A stretch of DNA of 64,000 nucleotides from Melampsora larici-populina 98AG31 (GCF_000204055.1 NW_006768766.1:1907305-1971304); one strand, 5' to 3'. Shown: positions 27,130 through 39,245, counted from the first letter of the stretch. The notes: a model not told the origin generated them from the letters alone. Program-made: numbers and translations.

Positions 27130-28633
27130 ATGAGATTGGTTTTACAAAAAGTTAATCGTTTGGTCAGACCCAGTTCCAAGCTCAATCATCTTACTACACA
27201 CAGCAATCCATTGACCAATTTGGTGAAATCGTTCAGTACAAAACCTAGGTGAGGAATCATTTCCTCAATGTCTGACGAATCATGAAGCAAAGTAAAGCAA
27301 AGTAATGAAACTACATAGCTCACATCTAGTTTGGAATGTTTGAATCGATGATGAGGATAAAAGTTTAAGAATGCGAGTGGTACCAGTACCAGTTCGAAGT
27401 GATAGTAGGCAATTTGTCTGAATTGTGACTTTTGAAATCGATCAAGACCTTGGACTGACCACCATCGATTCCTGATTTGTTCAATTTTGATATTTCTCAA
27501 ATTGTAGATTATGCATACCTTTTGATAGATGAGTAAGTCATATTGTCCAACTCTGGTCTGAACAAAAGCCTTCGAGGAGTAAACAACTGTTTTCTATTAC
27601 TCAGCAAAACCAATACCGCAGCAGTTGTAGATCCTTATGATCCTGAAAAAGTCATGAAGATGGCATCTCAAGAAAAGGTCGAATTGTCGGGAACGATTCT
27701 GACAACTCATCATCATGAAGGTAAAGTCACTTTGAACTCTTTTATCACTTCAATTCACTTGATCAATTAACCTTGCAATTTTTGAAATCTCACATATCGC
27801 AAACAGATCATTCAGGTGGAAATGCAGAGTTCCAAAAAAGGATGGGCGATCATTGTAAAGTATATGGTGGTAGTAATCAAATTCCAAAATTAACCAATAA
27901 AGTAGGAGATAAAGATCAATTCAAGATTGGTGAAGATATTCAAGTGACTTGTTTGGCTACACCTTGTCATACTCAAGATAGTATCTGTTTTTATATTGAA
28001 GATGTGAAGAAAAACCAACGTGGAGTCTTTACTGGGTGTGTTACTTTCAAATCGCTCTTGCTATTCAGTCAAAATATAAACTTACTAGTAGTGAATTCAA
28101 GTGACACTCTCTTTGTTTCAGGTTGTGGAAGGTTCTTTGAAGGTACTCCTGAAGAAATGGATCATGCTTTAAATAAACAACTTGGATCCTTACCATCGGA
28201 TACAATCACATATGTAGGACATGAGTACGTTTTCAAACCTTTGACGATCACTTTCACCGTCATGATCACCTATACTTAGCTAAAGTGTTTTTGTCCATTT
28301 TTTAAAATATAATAACAGATATACCAAATCTAATGTTGCTTTCTCAGCATCGATTGAACCGAAGAATCAAGCTATTCTAAAGCTTAAAGAATTTTGTCAA
28401 TCCAATTCAGTTACTACAGGCAAATTTACCATTGGGGATGAAAAGTGAATATTTTTTCTCGTAAGACTATCTCCTTGAATTAACGAATTGATTGATTTTC
28501 TTTCGATTGTTTCAGGAACTTCAATGTTTTCATGAGACTCAATGAACCTGAAGTGATTAAATCTACTGATATGAAATCAGAAATTGATGTGATGAAAAAA
28601 CTAAGAGAGATGAAAAATTCTTTCAAAGGTTAA
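27130..28633 (+). CDS. Glyoxalase II (hydroxyacylglutathione hydrolase)
   Basis: Eight small exons. The metal site TTHHHE-DHSGG is rebuilt across the intron at about 27722-27807. Other hallmarks are VPVPVRSDNYAYLLID, AAVVDPYDPEKV, LATPCHTQDSICFY, FTG-DTLFVSGCGRFFEGT, YVGHE-YTKSN and a C-terminal RLNEPEVIKS. This is the binuclear metallo-beta-lactamase fold enzyme that hydrolyses S-D-lactoylglutathione to D-lactate and glutathione, the second step of methylglyoxal detoxification. Exon 1 encodes about 40 residues rich in Arg, Lys, Ser, Leu without acidic residues, typical of a mitochondrial presequence. An ATG at 27371 in exon 2 would start the cytosolic form exactly at the enzyme domain, so alternative starts could give two compartments (inference). 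Stop at 28631-28633. Confidence 0.94.
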
Positions 28634-29380
28634 AATATAATTCCATAGACTTTTTTCTTCTTTATTCCAGATGTACGATCCTACATTATTTAACATCCTT
28701 CCTTGAATCATTCATCCACCTAAAAATAAGACTTGAAAGAATTTTGATCATCAACAGAGAAGAATTTGACTTACTAACTAAGATTTGTATCTGTGGGTTA
28801 TGTAAACCGTACTCTCTTCTGTTTGTTTGCTTTTCACCATGTTCGTGTTGTACTCAGTGTTGTGCTAATCAAGTCAGATCCGAATGATACTGAGCTTCGG
28901 CTTTCTATGTGTTTGTCTTTCAGCCAACTAGCCTTTCAAGATTCCTGTCTCGACATTTGTGCAACGAGCCACAAATAAAACTGTGCATGCAGCGGGGAGT
29001 CTTGTTCATCATCATTTGCACCAAACCATAGCTAGCAGTCTGGCGAGAAAGTCGGATTCCAGAAACCTGGTAGGTAGACAAGAACGAGCTCCAAATAGAA
29101 ATTGTGTCAAAACAGCACAAGCGAGGTTTTGCAGGAGTTGTAACTTCAGAATCTCACTTACAGGTTGCTTGATCTAAGAACGTCAATTCATCCTCCAACA
29201 ATATCCTTTAATCTTGAGCTCAAGCTCTAGGAACGAGTCTGCCAGAAAACAGCCTTTCCGTCAATCGTAGAATTGGATTCGGTACATTGAAGCTACTCAG
29301 ATAGATGTCATTCGCGATTGTATCAAACCCTCTCTATCAGAGACTCTATCAGAGAGGCTTTGGTTTATCAGTACTTGAGC
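28634..29380. other. Intergenic region downstream of glyoxalase II
   Basis: The 3' flank of glyoxalase II followed by sequence without recognisable coding content. An imperfect direct repeat (CTCTATCAGAGA...) occurs near 29330-29355. Confidence 0.45.
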
Positions 29381-29389
29381 GCCTCAACT

Positions 29390-29825
29390 TACACCTCTAG
29401 AAATCAGCTTTCATCAACATGGCAATGTCTTTCCAATTGATTTCCTTCCAGAATGCAACTGGGAGCTTGATCCCCAAGTTTGTCTCCTGACTTTGACGAA
29501 TTTGGTGATAATGCCTCATGCCAAATTTCGCTATATTCGCTGCTTTGCGGATTGCAAAAAGCTTTGTCACCATGTGTTTCTCACCATGAAAGATACGATT
29601 CTTTTGACAAGATGTCAGAATCTGATGACGATTCAGATTAACCATGATTCATCTGACCTTTATGACTTCATTGCCGATAATGTGTTACCTGATCTCAAGG
29701 TGATGGATCTGTATATAGACCATGAAGAATTTCCCCTTGACCCAGATATAGCTCCTGTAGTGACTCCATTGAAGAATCTCTGCGGGTCTAAGAGATTGAA
29801 TTTATCATCTTTCCACATCACCTAG
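29390..29825 (+). pseudogene. C-terminal fragment of an F-box/LRR-like family gene
   Basis: The plus-strand frame gives LTLTNLVIMPHAKFRYIRCF-ADCKKL, LYDFIADNVLPDLKVMDLYI and FPLDPDIAPVVTPLKNLC. It lines up with the last ~140 residues of the F-box genes at 33413-34258 and 49310-50108 (LPALTHLKIWPHSKCHYIHYF, SDFIINNEFPKLRWI, FSLDPIAASALFPLEEFC). No F-box or upstream LRR part is present, so this is a truncated relic. Confidence 0.75.
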
Positions 29826-30112
29826 AAGCAGCTTTTATGTATATAACATAATGCTCTTTACATGCTAAGATTCTATGTATATCAAAATAATTTTAAATTG
29901 TGATGCATGAACAGACAAACAGATAGATGGATTGATGCCTTGACAAAAAGTTTCACTGAAAGATCCTCAGTAATATAGGACCTAGGTGTGTAGATTTCTA
30001 CCAATTGGGTTTGGTCATATCTTTTCATGCTTATTGAATAATCTCATTGAATCGTTTTTATTGATCTCATTGGCCCATTCAACTTATAGTCCAAGTCCTG
30101 TGCATCAGAAAA

Positions 30113-31486
30113 TCAAACAAAGGTCATTGGTATTTTGAATCTCGACCGGACCCTTGATATGTAGATCAACATCATACGTACCAAGAATCCACCAAAATCC
30201 AATTCAGGCACAAAATGACACTCAATATCATGGAGCTTGAAAGCATCGGCCAAGGATTCTTCCTCTTGAGATCCCCCATACCGATGAGTAGTAAAGATGA
30301 AATGTTTTAAGTTGTTTGGTTTTTGAAGACACCCTTTACCAGTACATTTCAAAACTGTCTTCCAATACTCTCCTCCATGGGTGATGCTGGCGACCACAGT
30401 TCGAATGGCTTGAAAGATAGGCCATTGAAGCCAATAAGGATACGAAGATGGGTCTTTCCAAGAAAGAGCACGTATCACACGAAGTTGTGGAAATGACAAT
30501 CCGATGATCGAAGTCGGAATGCAATATGGGATATGTGTTGTAAAAAGACCTTCAAGGGTGTTCTGAATAGATGTAATTGCCATTGCGAGCTGCAATTGGG
30601 GGGGACCTATGACGTAATCAAATTGCACTACTTTCAGGCTCTCTAATCCGAAGAGATAAGAAATTCCAATAACGTTGCGATTGGAACTCTTAAACCACAA
30701 GTGTTGTAGCTTTGATAAAGCCCGTGGCTTCAATTCCCATAATGTCAAATCATCATAGTAAAGTACCAAGGATTTCAGGTTTAGAGTGGCGTTAAGTAAT
30801 TTCGATAATGATTCAGGGTCGTTATCAATATCAAGTGAATCGTAAGTTTGGTGTCCTATCTCCAGAGTCAATTTTTCTAGACAATTGATGTGTTCGACAG
30901 ACTTCAGCATGCATGGTAGAAATCCCACTGAGCAGCAAAAACTCAAGTGTAACTCTAACAGGTTGTGACCGAAGAACTCAATCACTTTTGCGGCTTGATC
31001 CATGAAAATCGGAGAGAAGTGTGGGTCCCTAACTTCAGCTTTCCAGAGCTCCTCTTCAGAATCCTCTTCAAAATCATTTCCGTCATCGAACAATTCTAGT
31101 TCTTCACTCCAGTTGTTAGCATCATATAATTTTGAGTACCATAGGTGGTCGATTCGAAGTCTTTTGACTGGGCATGTATAGTTTGGATCATCAATTAAAT
31201 TTCCACAATTCTGAAGTAAAGATTTCAAGCTACTTGGTTTCTTCAAGCTAATTGTATGGAAAGCAAAAGGTGTGATTGCTGTTGACCAATTCTTGCAAAC
31301 TAGGCGCAGACTGAGAAGTTCCCTGGTTGAGATTGGGTGAAGGACAGGCTTGGATGTATGCGGGAAATCCCGCACGGCAATGATCCTGGAGCCCGCAACA
31401 AACGATTCGATGATTAGAGAGAATAATTCGTTCGGAAGCGACTCAATTCCGAGTCTGGTGGTTGATCGAGATGAGTTGTCTGACAT
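30113..31486 (-). CDS. F-box protein
   Basis: A single open frame of 457 codons. The N-terminal F-box reads LPNELFSLIIESFV ... LLSLRLVCKNWSTAITPFAFHTISL (residues about 16-80, with an insertion between its helices). It is followed by irregular leucine-rich stretches (LLELHLSFCC, LEKLTLEIGH, LKSLVLYYDD, LSKLQHLWFKS) and an acidic patch (EEDSEEE). F-box proteins bind SKP1 and present substrates to SCF ubiquitin ligases; rust genomes carry many fast-evolving members. It belongs to a different subgroup from the LPDEILLEII-type genes nearby. Start ATG at 31486. The very C-terminus, after PELDFGG, could change if a 3' intron exists. It lies divergent from the F-box pseudogene at 32570. Confidence 0.82.
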   Translation of the reverse strand: MSDNSSRSTTRLGIESLPNELFSLIIESFVAGSRIIAVRDFPHTSKPVLHPISTRELLSLRLVCKNWSTAITPFAFHTISLKKPSSLKSLLQNCGNLIDDPNYTCPVKRLRIDHLWYSKLYDANNWSEELELFDDGNDFEEDSEEELWKAEVRDPHFSPIFMDQAAKVIEFFGHNLLELHLSFCCSVGFLPCMLKSVEHINCLEKLTLEIGHQTYDSLDIDNDPESLSKLLNATLNLKSLVLYYDDLTLWELKPRALSKLQHLWFKSSNRNVIGISYLFGLESLKVVQFDYVIGPPQLQLAMAITSIQNTLEGLFTTHIPYCIPTSIIGLSFPQLRVIRALSWKDPSSYPYWLQWPIFQAIRTVVASITHGGEYWKTVLKCTGKGCLQKPNNLKHFIFTTHRYGGSQEEESLADAFKLHDIECHFVPELDFGGFLVRMMLIYISRVRSRFKIPMTFV

Positions 31487-32569
31487 TTGACTTTTGTTTT
31501 ATGAGCTTGTGTTGGAATGGTTTGGAGACTCGATGGATTATAATTCGAACTGAAGCTTTGGAGGAATGAATCGTTGTTGACCTGATTTCTTCATGACTCT
31601 GTTTACCCCTCACTGGTTGTATGCATGACATCATCTTGTTCATCACTTTCATCTTATGGATCCTTCTATTCCTATCCTTCACTTCCTTTCCAACCCATCT
31701 ATCATTCTTACTCGATGACTTTCTTTTGTGGCTTTTACATCCCTGCCCTTGCTTAAAAGAGAAGGATTCGAGCTCATCCTTGTCCGATAATTTCTTTTCT
31801 GTGAGTTCTTCGTTTCATCCTTACTTCCGTCAGTTTCCTCTTACTTTGCTAGTGAAGTTGCTAGAAATCAATATTTCTTGAACAAACGTCCTGGCAATCC
31901 TTCCTTACCTTCTCTTTGAATGGAATCCCCCGACCCACGAAATAATCCGCGGGAGCAAAGGTAATCTGTGACTCCGCTCCAGCAGAATAGGGCTCAGCAG
32001 AGTCACGAAATTTCTCGACTTATTGCACCTTCAGCGCTACACAATTAATCAAATCAATTTGATTGCACGTCTAATCTCATGTCTGATGAAGGAATTCTGC
32101 ATTCATTGATTAAGTACCTGGTTGGGTGTAGTGTGTCTGAGACAAGAGGAAAGTCACCCGAGTGAAATCACATTTGGATGTGATGAGGTCGTTGGAGAAC
32201 CTCGGAAGGTTTTACTTCTGCTGGCTCATGACCATCCATTCCTGTCCTTGCTTTTCCACTCCACTCATACTCGCCGTGTTTTTCCTGCTTCTCATCACTC
32301 TTCATCTGATTTTTTCCCCTTCTCTGTAACTTTTTCCAAAGACCTAGTTTACCAGCTCGAAAGAAACATCAAGAGCCGTAAAAACTAAAAACGTTTTACT
32401 GAACAATCCATGTAGTCGGTTCACAATTCACAATTTCATTTTGTCAATCAAACTATCAACTACAAAACCAGTCTCACGAAATTTTTGGTGAAGTCTCACA
32501 GCGAGTTACACAGACAGAGAACGATAAGTCACAGTCACGGTAGACGTTATAGCATGAGAATTGTTCAAA
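31487..32569. other. Divergent promoter region between two F-box genes
   Basis: About 1.1 kb without a supported gene, pyrimidine-rich on the plus strand from 31600 to 31900. It should contain both upstream regions. No element ends were found. Confidence 0.5.
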
Positions 32570-34258
32570 ATGAAGGACCCAAGACTCGAGAACAATCGAC
32601 TCCCTCAAACTAAAGAATCATCGGAAGATCATGAAGACCTACTCAGCCGCTTACCAGACGAGATCCTTCTCGAGATCATAGGACACCTTCTCGATCACTG
32701 GAGTGAACATGACTCCGAAAAGATTCGCCGTACGAAGCTTAAACAGTCAATTACTCTTTCATCAGGAAAGCAGACCATTTTATATATCTATCAACACCTC
32801 CCTGAATCTCCAATATTAACTAGCTGGCAGGCTTTCTCCGTTGTCAATCGGAGAATTTATTCCCTGTGCCGACCATTCATATGGAAGGTGAGTGAGATAT
32901 TGCTCATCTCGCCAAAGTTGCGCAAGGCAGCGTATGCGCTTCTGAGATGAATTGCTGCTGATGAGTTCGCAATCTATCATTTTCTACCTCTGCCTTTCTC
33001 TGCTGCGAATCCAATGGTTCAGTATCTTGAGTTTCCTTCTCCGTTATCAGGTCCAATGTCCTTCTGGAGGGATGAAATCTTATCAAAACATGGATCTCTT
33101 GTCCAAGTATTAGATGTGAAGTTGAGAGATGAATGGTTTCGAATCCCTGACCCTCCGTCTATCGAACAATCTAACAGAGACAAGATCTGATGTCACTATT
33201 CGCCACAATCTTCTCATGTAAACCAAATCAAGTTCATCGAAGAGGATACGGACTTTTGGAATGTTGAGGAGTTCCATTCTGACAATCTTGCCGTTCGAGG
33301 CTATACGCAAGACGAAGGCCAGCCCTCAACGTTTGAGGTCTCTCTCGAAAGCCTTGTCAAACTGGTCTCTCATTGTAAAAAACTTACGACACTCCATCTC
33401 AATCTTGGGCACATGAGGGGAGATTGTCACTACCCAGCCATATTACATGACTGGGATTACAATTACGCCTCATTGTTTTGTCAACTGGGATATCTTCAAC
33501 ATCTCAAGATTATCTATCCAAGGTCACAAATATATGGAGTACACTTATCTGAAGCCCTCAAACATCTCTCGCTCCTGGAATCACTCGAGCTTACAAGACT
33601 TTCGATCAAAGATTCGACCTGCCTCTACAATCTTAAAAACCTCAAAACACTTGTTATGGATGGAGTTGATATATGGAGAAACTCTTGGGGTTGTGATGAA
33701 CATCCCCCTTTGCTAAAGAATCTTACGATCTGTGATTTCTCTCTGCTTCCGTTAAAAAAGGTGCCTTGTTTTCTCAGTTTTTGGGCGCCTCACCTCACTC
33801 ATCTGCACATTCGAGTTCTTGAAGAACCTGACCGTTTTCCACGAGAGGACCTTTCAGACTACGACCCCAAATGTGAACAATTGACACTTCCGGCTTTAAC
33901 TCATTTAAAAATATGGCCTCATTCAAAATGTCACTATATCCACTACTTTTCAAATTGCAAGGAGCTTTATCAACTCACGTTTTACGACTTTATCAGACGT
34001 GAATGGGATGATGAACTTTCAGGTTTCTTCGATCTCATACCAGATGAATCATTTCAAGTAATAAATGGTTTATCAGACTTTATTATCAACAATGAATTTC
34101 CTAAGCTTAGATGGATAATCTTACCTGTGGAACACGGAAACTTTTCACTTGATCCAATTGCGGCTTCTGCACTGTTTCCATTGGAAGAATTTTGTAAGTC
34201 TAATGGTATAAAGTTGATTTATTTCTCTTCTGAAGCACCTCGACGAGACTTTCTGTGA
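32570..34258 (+). pseudogene. F-box/LRR-like protein gene with one in-frame stop
   Basis: ATG at 32570. Exon 1 encodes LLSRLPDEILLEIIGHLLDH (F-box) and ends RRIYSLCRPFIWK. A GT-AG intron (about 32888-33018) joins to YLEFPSPLSGPMSFWRDEIL. Exon 2 runs to 34258 with VDIWRNSWGCDEHPPLLKNL, FWAPHLTHLHI, LPALTHLKIWPHSKCHYIHY and FPLEEFCKSNGIK. At 33188-33190 the frame has TGA, where related genes continue (homologous stretch RHQYPLRSSSVHKI in the split gene against CHYSPQSSHVNQI here). A CGA to TGA change would explain it. Everything else is open, so the gene died recently, is read through, or the stop is real and shortens the protein to the F-box part. Confidence 0.8.
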
Positions 34259-34717
34259 AGAGGATTAAAAGATTGTTCCCTATTAGATCTGAGATTCCTT
34301 GGGGGTGACTATGAAAGTTATGATGTAGTATCTGTGAATGGCTTCTCAAAGCTTTTCAAGACTTGTAAAACATAATCCCTACACTTTTACTGGTCTCTGA
34401 AAGTTATGATTGAGTTATACTTGACAATCTTATCTTCACATTGTATTTCGGCCTAGTGGTCTGGTACAGTTGCTCTTCTGTCTGTAGGCTTATCTCATTT
34501 TGTATACTATCAAAATGAAGTTGTATCAGAATCTTTATGTTTGGTGATCGTGTTTTGATCGTACTTATAAATTAACAAATTGTGATGACAAAGAAATGAA
34601 TTGGGTATATTAAAAACATTTTATTTCGAAAGATGTCTAAAGATAAAGGTTTTAATTACAATCTCATGGTACAAAAAAACGCGTTATTATTTGATTGCGG
34701 TTTTTGGTTTTTTCAAT
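34259..34717. other. Short spacer between F-box pseudogene and CSN6
   Basis: Convergent 3' flanks. Nothing else was recognised. Confidence 0.45.
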
Positions 34718-36230
34718 TTATTTCAAAAATGAAGAAAGATTTGAACTTTTGAATTTAGTTTGATTGAATTCTGAATTCATTTTCATTATATCTCTTTCAT
34801 TATCTCTACCACCACCATCTCTACTACTATCACGATCACGTGAAAGTAAATAAAGGAATTTATCTATCAACTGTTGGAAATGATGAAGAACAAGAAGGAT
34901 TGATGATGAAGATGATCAGTTTGATTCAAAGTAAGTATATGAAAACCAATTGAAAGAAATAAAAGAAAACTAACTTGATTTGATTGATTGATAGATTTTG
35001 TTTGAGTAGTAAGATAGTGAGTTAATAAAGCATCATTATTTTCCTTCCAAACCAAACCCCCAACCCCAAACAAAGACAAGCCAAGTTAACATTCATCATC
35101 CACAAAAAGGCAGCCATCAAAAGAGTAAGGTTTAAATCATGAAACTTACTTTTGAATATTCTTGAACGAATTCATGATGATCATTAGCTTTTGGTAAAGA
35201 AGAAAGAAGTGAAGAGATTTGTCTTAAGATTTCATGATGATTTAAATCTTGATCGTTTGGATTCGAAGTTTGATTAGTAGTTTCAATAATCAAATTTAAA
35301 TAATCTAAAATACTTTCCAATCTTAAATGTAACATTTTGATCGCATTACGTTGAGTAGTTAAATTAGCTATCACTAATTTCATTCAATCCGCCAAAGAAC
35401 AGTCGAATAATTAGATCAATCGGGGTAGTTGAACTCGAGGTTTTGGATTGTAAACTTACGAGCATTTTCTTTACTATTACCTAAATTAGGTTTAGCAATA
35501 TAATCCACAGCGATTCTTTCAGCTTCACTAGTTTCAACCGTATAATTACACTTTAAATAATTCGATTGTTCTTCTGACGAAGAAGGTTGTTGATGATTAG
35601 AATCTAAATTCAGAAATTCAAAGATTTCAATCGGAATGTCTTTATTAGAATCTTCAATTTCTTTATGATTATTAGTAGTAGGAGTAGAAGAATTAGAATA
35701 AAGTACTAATAAAGGTGAATTTAATTCAAAGAAACTAGTTAATTGAATTTGAATATTTAAATGATTGATAGTAGGTTTTTGGCCAATCGTATACCATCCT
35801 AATAAATCTAATGTTGGAAAGACTTGTTTGAATTGTTCTTGACGTGTAGTCATAAAACTTTGATCTACTACTTCATCTTGAATTAAAATTTCAAAACTAT
35901 TGACGATTTCTAATTTTCTACCGATTTGTGTACCTATTAAGGCTCCATAAACTAACCAAAGAAGAAAAAAAATCATGATAAGAATGGGTTTATTGGGTTT
36001 TTTGGGGGGATTCCTGAAATGATTTGATTTACTTTGATTTGGGTTTGATGGGTTTTGTAATTGATTTCTGATTTGATGATCTGAGATATTGAGGATTGGT
36101 AAAGGATGACTGTGTGTGTTTCAAAAGTTTCAAAATGAGTCTTTGATCAGTTATTTTTCGAGAAAAACGATTTATAGATATTTTCTTACAAACTGATTTC
36201 GAGATCTGAGATGGTTTCTGAATTTTTCAT
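34718..36230 (-). CDS. CSN6: COP9 signalosome complex subunit 6 (MPN domain)
   Basis: Six exons rebuilt on the minus strand: 36230-36190 (ends EISF), 36119-36033 (HPLPILNISDHQIR), 35951 to about 35463, about 35356-35136, about 35047-34996 and 34870-34718. The MPN domain reads IYGALIGTQIGRKLEIVNSFEIL ... EQFKQVFPTLDLLGWYTIGQ, followed by SEAERIAVDYIAKP, LTTQRNAIKMLHLRLESILDYL, NDALLTHYLTTQTKSIN and a C-terminal tail. The catalytic JAMM histidines are absent, as expected for the MPN-minus subunit CSN6. It is a structural partner of CSN5 in the complex that removes NEDD8 from cullins and so controls SCF ligases. It lies divergent from the CoA-transferase gene with a 302 bp spacer. Exon borders are by eye. 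Confidence 0.93.
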
Positions 36231-36451
36231 TTCGTTGGTTGATGGGTTATGTTTTGAATATTTCTTTGAAGTGAATGTTGGATTAATGGGTTGAGGTTGA
36301 ATGTTGAATGAATGGAATGATCAGAGTTGGACCTTTCTACACTTATGTACTTAACTAAATCCAAGCTATGTACTGAACAATTTGACTGAACTTAAGACTT
36401 AACCCGATCAGTACTTAATTCAACCTATGACGTAATGTTCCATTTCACTCT

Positions 36452-36452
36452 C

Positions 36453-36490
<38 letters not shown>
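36452..36490. repeat. CAA trinucleotide microsatellite in a shared promoter
   Basis: About 13 CAA units followed by CAT/TAT repeats, in the 302 bp between the divergent CSN6 and CoA-transferase starts. Confidence 0.9.
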
Positions 36491-36532
36491 GCATCATCAT
36501 TATCATCATTATCATCAGAAAGCTCTCCAAAA

Positions 36533-38464
36533 ATGTTCAGGATCAAAAGGGTTTCAGTCTCAGCCTTCAACCAATCTCGACCTTCATCACATTTACATTT
36601 AAAGCCTTCGAAACCCTTGAATCAAATGCGAAATCTGAATTCTAAACCATCAAGATTGAAATCAACAACCTCTCCATTGAAGAATATCAAAGTGTTGGAT
36701 TGCTCTAGGATATTAGCTGGTCCATTTGCCGCTCAGATGTTAGGTTAGATATTTTTTCGAAACAAGCTCACTCATCATTGATCCATTCACACATTGGCTA
36801 ACTGTGATTCTATCTCATAGGTGATATGGGGTAAGTCATGAAGCCCCTAATCAAAACCCCCAAAACGTACCGAGATAATCTAATCAAAGAACTGTCACTG
36901 TCTAAAGAGCAGAAGTGATTAAAATCGAAGAACCAAGAAAAGGTGATGATACACGTTGGTTGAAAACTTTAAAAGAATCAAACGAATCCAATTTCAAATC
37001 CACTTCTAGTTTATCTAATTATTTTATTTCTTGTAATCGAAATAAAAAATCATTGACTTTGAATTTAAAGGATCAAAAAGGGATTGAGATTTTTAAAAGA
37101 TTAGTTAAAGATTCAGATGTTTTGTAAGTTGGTTTGGGTTTTTTGGAATTGAACTTTTTTTCACTGATTTTTTTGGTTTTATGATTTGGTTTAAGGATTG
37201 AAAATTTTATGGTAGGTAAATTAACTTTTGTCAAATGAATTTCAAAAACCAATCTTCCATCTTCAAACTCAATCGAACCTTTTTTTCTTCAAAAAAAAAC
37301 AAAAAAAATGATAATTGGGGTTTTCCAGGTAAAATGGAAGAATTAGGTATAGGTTATGAAGTTTTAAAAACGATCAATCCGAATTTAATTTATTCGAATA
37401 TTTCAGGATTCGGTAGTACAGGACCTTTATCAAGTTTACCAGGTTATGATGTAATAGCAGCAGCTCAATCAGGTTTAATGTCAATCACAGGTGAACCTGA
37501 TCGATCACCTATGAAGATTGGTGTAGCTTTAAGTGATTTGATTACAGGAATTTATACTTCTTATGGTATTTTAGTATCACTTTATCAACGCGATGTTAAT
37601 CAAAATCGGATTGGTGGTCAAAAAGTTGAAAGTTCATTGTTTGAATCTAGTTTGAGTGTTTTGGCTAATATTGGATCTAGTTATTTAAATTCCAATGAAA
37701 ATGGTCAAAGATGGGGTACTCAGCATCCTTCGATAGGTTAAATCTTTTTCTTTATTTCTTTTCTCATCTACGAAACTGACCGTAGTCTTTTGAAAATAGT
37801 TCCTTATCAAGCTTTTGAAACTAGTGATGCTTATATGATTGTAGGTACTACTAATGATAGACAGTGAGTCATTCTCTCTTCAACTCATTTGCCAAATATC
37901 AAATTCGCCATTCTAATGTTATTTTGATTGGATGTAATCCGAAAAGGTTTCAAAGACTATGTGATGTACTAGACCTACCTTCACTGAAAACCAATCCATT
38001 ATACTCAACCAATTCATCAAGAGTTACTAATCGTTTAAAATTAATTGAAATCATAAATCAAAAACTTAAAAGCCAATCTACATCGGAATGGTTAAAGAAA
38101 TTCAAAACTTCAGGTTTACCTCATTCTAAGATCAATTCAATTCAAGAAGGATTTGATGAATCACAAAGTTTTGAAAGAGAAATGATTGTAGAAATCGATT
38201 GTGAAATGTCAAAAACTGGTAAAATCAAATTAATTGGTAAGGGTTTTTCTTCTTTTTGTTTTCTCTTTTACAAAAAAATATAGAAATTTATGTCTTTTTT
38301 GGTTGGTTTGATATATTATAGGTATACCTATCAAATTATCTGAAACACCTGGTCAAATTCAATTTGCCCCACCTGAATTAGGTCAACATAATCAAGAGAT
38401 CTTGATGAAATTGGGTTATAATCTTGAAAATATTCATCAATTTAAAAAAGATGGAGTAATTTAA
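36533..38464 (+). CDS. Class III (CaiB/BaiF) CoA-transferase family protein, probably mitochondrial
   Basis: Several exons. The N-terminal 50 residues are rich in Arg, Lys and Ser with few acidic residues, suggesting a mitochondrial presequence. Then the family core follows: IKVLDCSRILAGPFAAQMLG, D-MGAEVIKIEEPRKGDDTR, YFISCNRNKKSLTLNLK, LIENFMVGK-MEELGIGYEVL, NLIYSNISGFGSTGPLSSLP, GYDVIAAAQSGLMSITG and VALSDLITGIYTSYGILVSL, where the Asp is the expected catalytic nucleophile. The C-terminal exon carries GIPIKLSETPGQIQFAPPELGQHNQEIL. Relatives include formyl-CoA:oxalate, succinate-hydroxymethylglutarate and related CoA-transferases; which acyl-CoA is used cannot be told. Introns split GDMG and the FVGK region; stop TAA at 38462-38464. 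Confidence 0.93.
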
Positions 38465-38660
38465 TTTTACAATCAAGTAAGTTTTATGAATATTTATATT
38501 TAAGCGAGAGAAAGAGAAACAAGGGTTAAATTTTTTCAAATTGATTCATGATTTTCTTTTACTTGATTGTTTTGAATGGAACAAAAGAAATGTTGATTAT
38601 GTAGAAAATATCTTTGAGGTTTTGTACAGTAAAATATATGATGAATTGATGTGTTTTTTT

Positions 38661-39245
38661 CTAACCCAACAAAGTCCTTCTTGGCAAGTGAGCCTGCAAG
38701 AGAGGGTCTTGTGGGTTCTCCACAAAATTTGGTGTGTGAGCAAGAAACATTTGGCTGAGGCGTTTTTCAACCTGCCATAACTTATTACCCTTCAAATAAA
38801 CAGTCTTCAGACCAAAGAAGGGTCCTGTGCACCTGCTCAACCTGCATACATTGATGCTCTAACTGTGTATTTGATTCAATAATAGCAGAGAAACCAAAGG
38901 CTGAAGTTTGCAACAAAACCAAAATCTCCAAGAAAGCTGTCCAAGCTATTAAAAGCTCACACCAGGCTAGCTGGAATGTTACACATAAACCCATTTTTCA
39001 AGTCTTTCTGTAGTGCTTTCCTGAAACCAATAGGGAGATGCAAAAGAACCAGTATATTTAGGTTGAGTGGGTGCACAGGACCTTTCTTTAGTCCAAAGAC
39101 TGTGTATTTATGGGGTAAGAGGTTATGGTGGGCTGAAAAACTCCCCAGTCACAAGTCTCTTGCTCACACCCAATTTTTTTTGGATAGCCCAAAAGTCACC
39201 CTCTTGCAGACTTCTTTGCCAAGAAGGACTCTGTTACGGCAGGTT
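38661..39245. mobile_element. Foldback repeat of about 585 bp
   Basis: The left arm (38661-38842) and right arm (39061-39245) are diverged inverted copies of about 182 bp. Shared landmarks include GTCCTTCTTGGCAA, GTGTGAGCAAGA, AACCTGCC and GGTCCTGTGCACC. The centre of about 215 bp has no coding content. Likely a non-autonomous foldback element or MITE, old judging by arm divergence. Confidence 0.65.
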
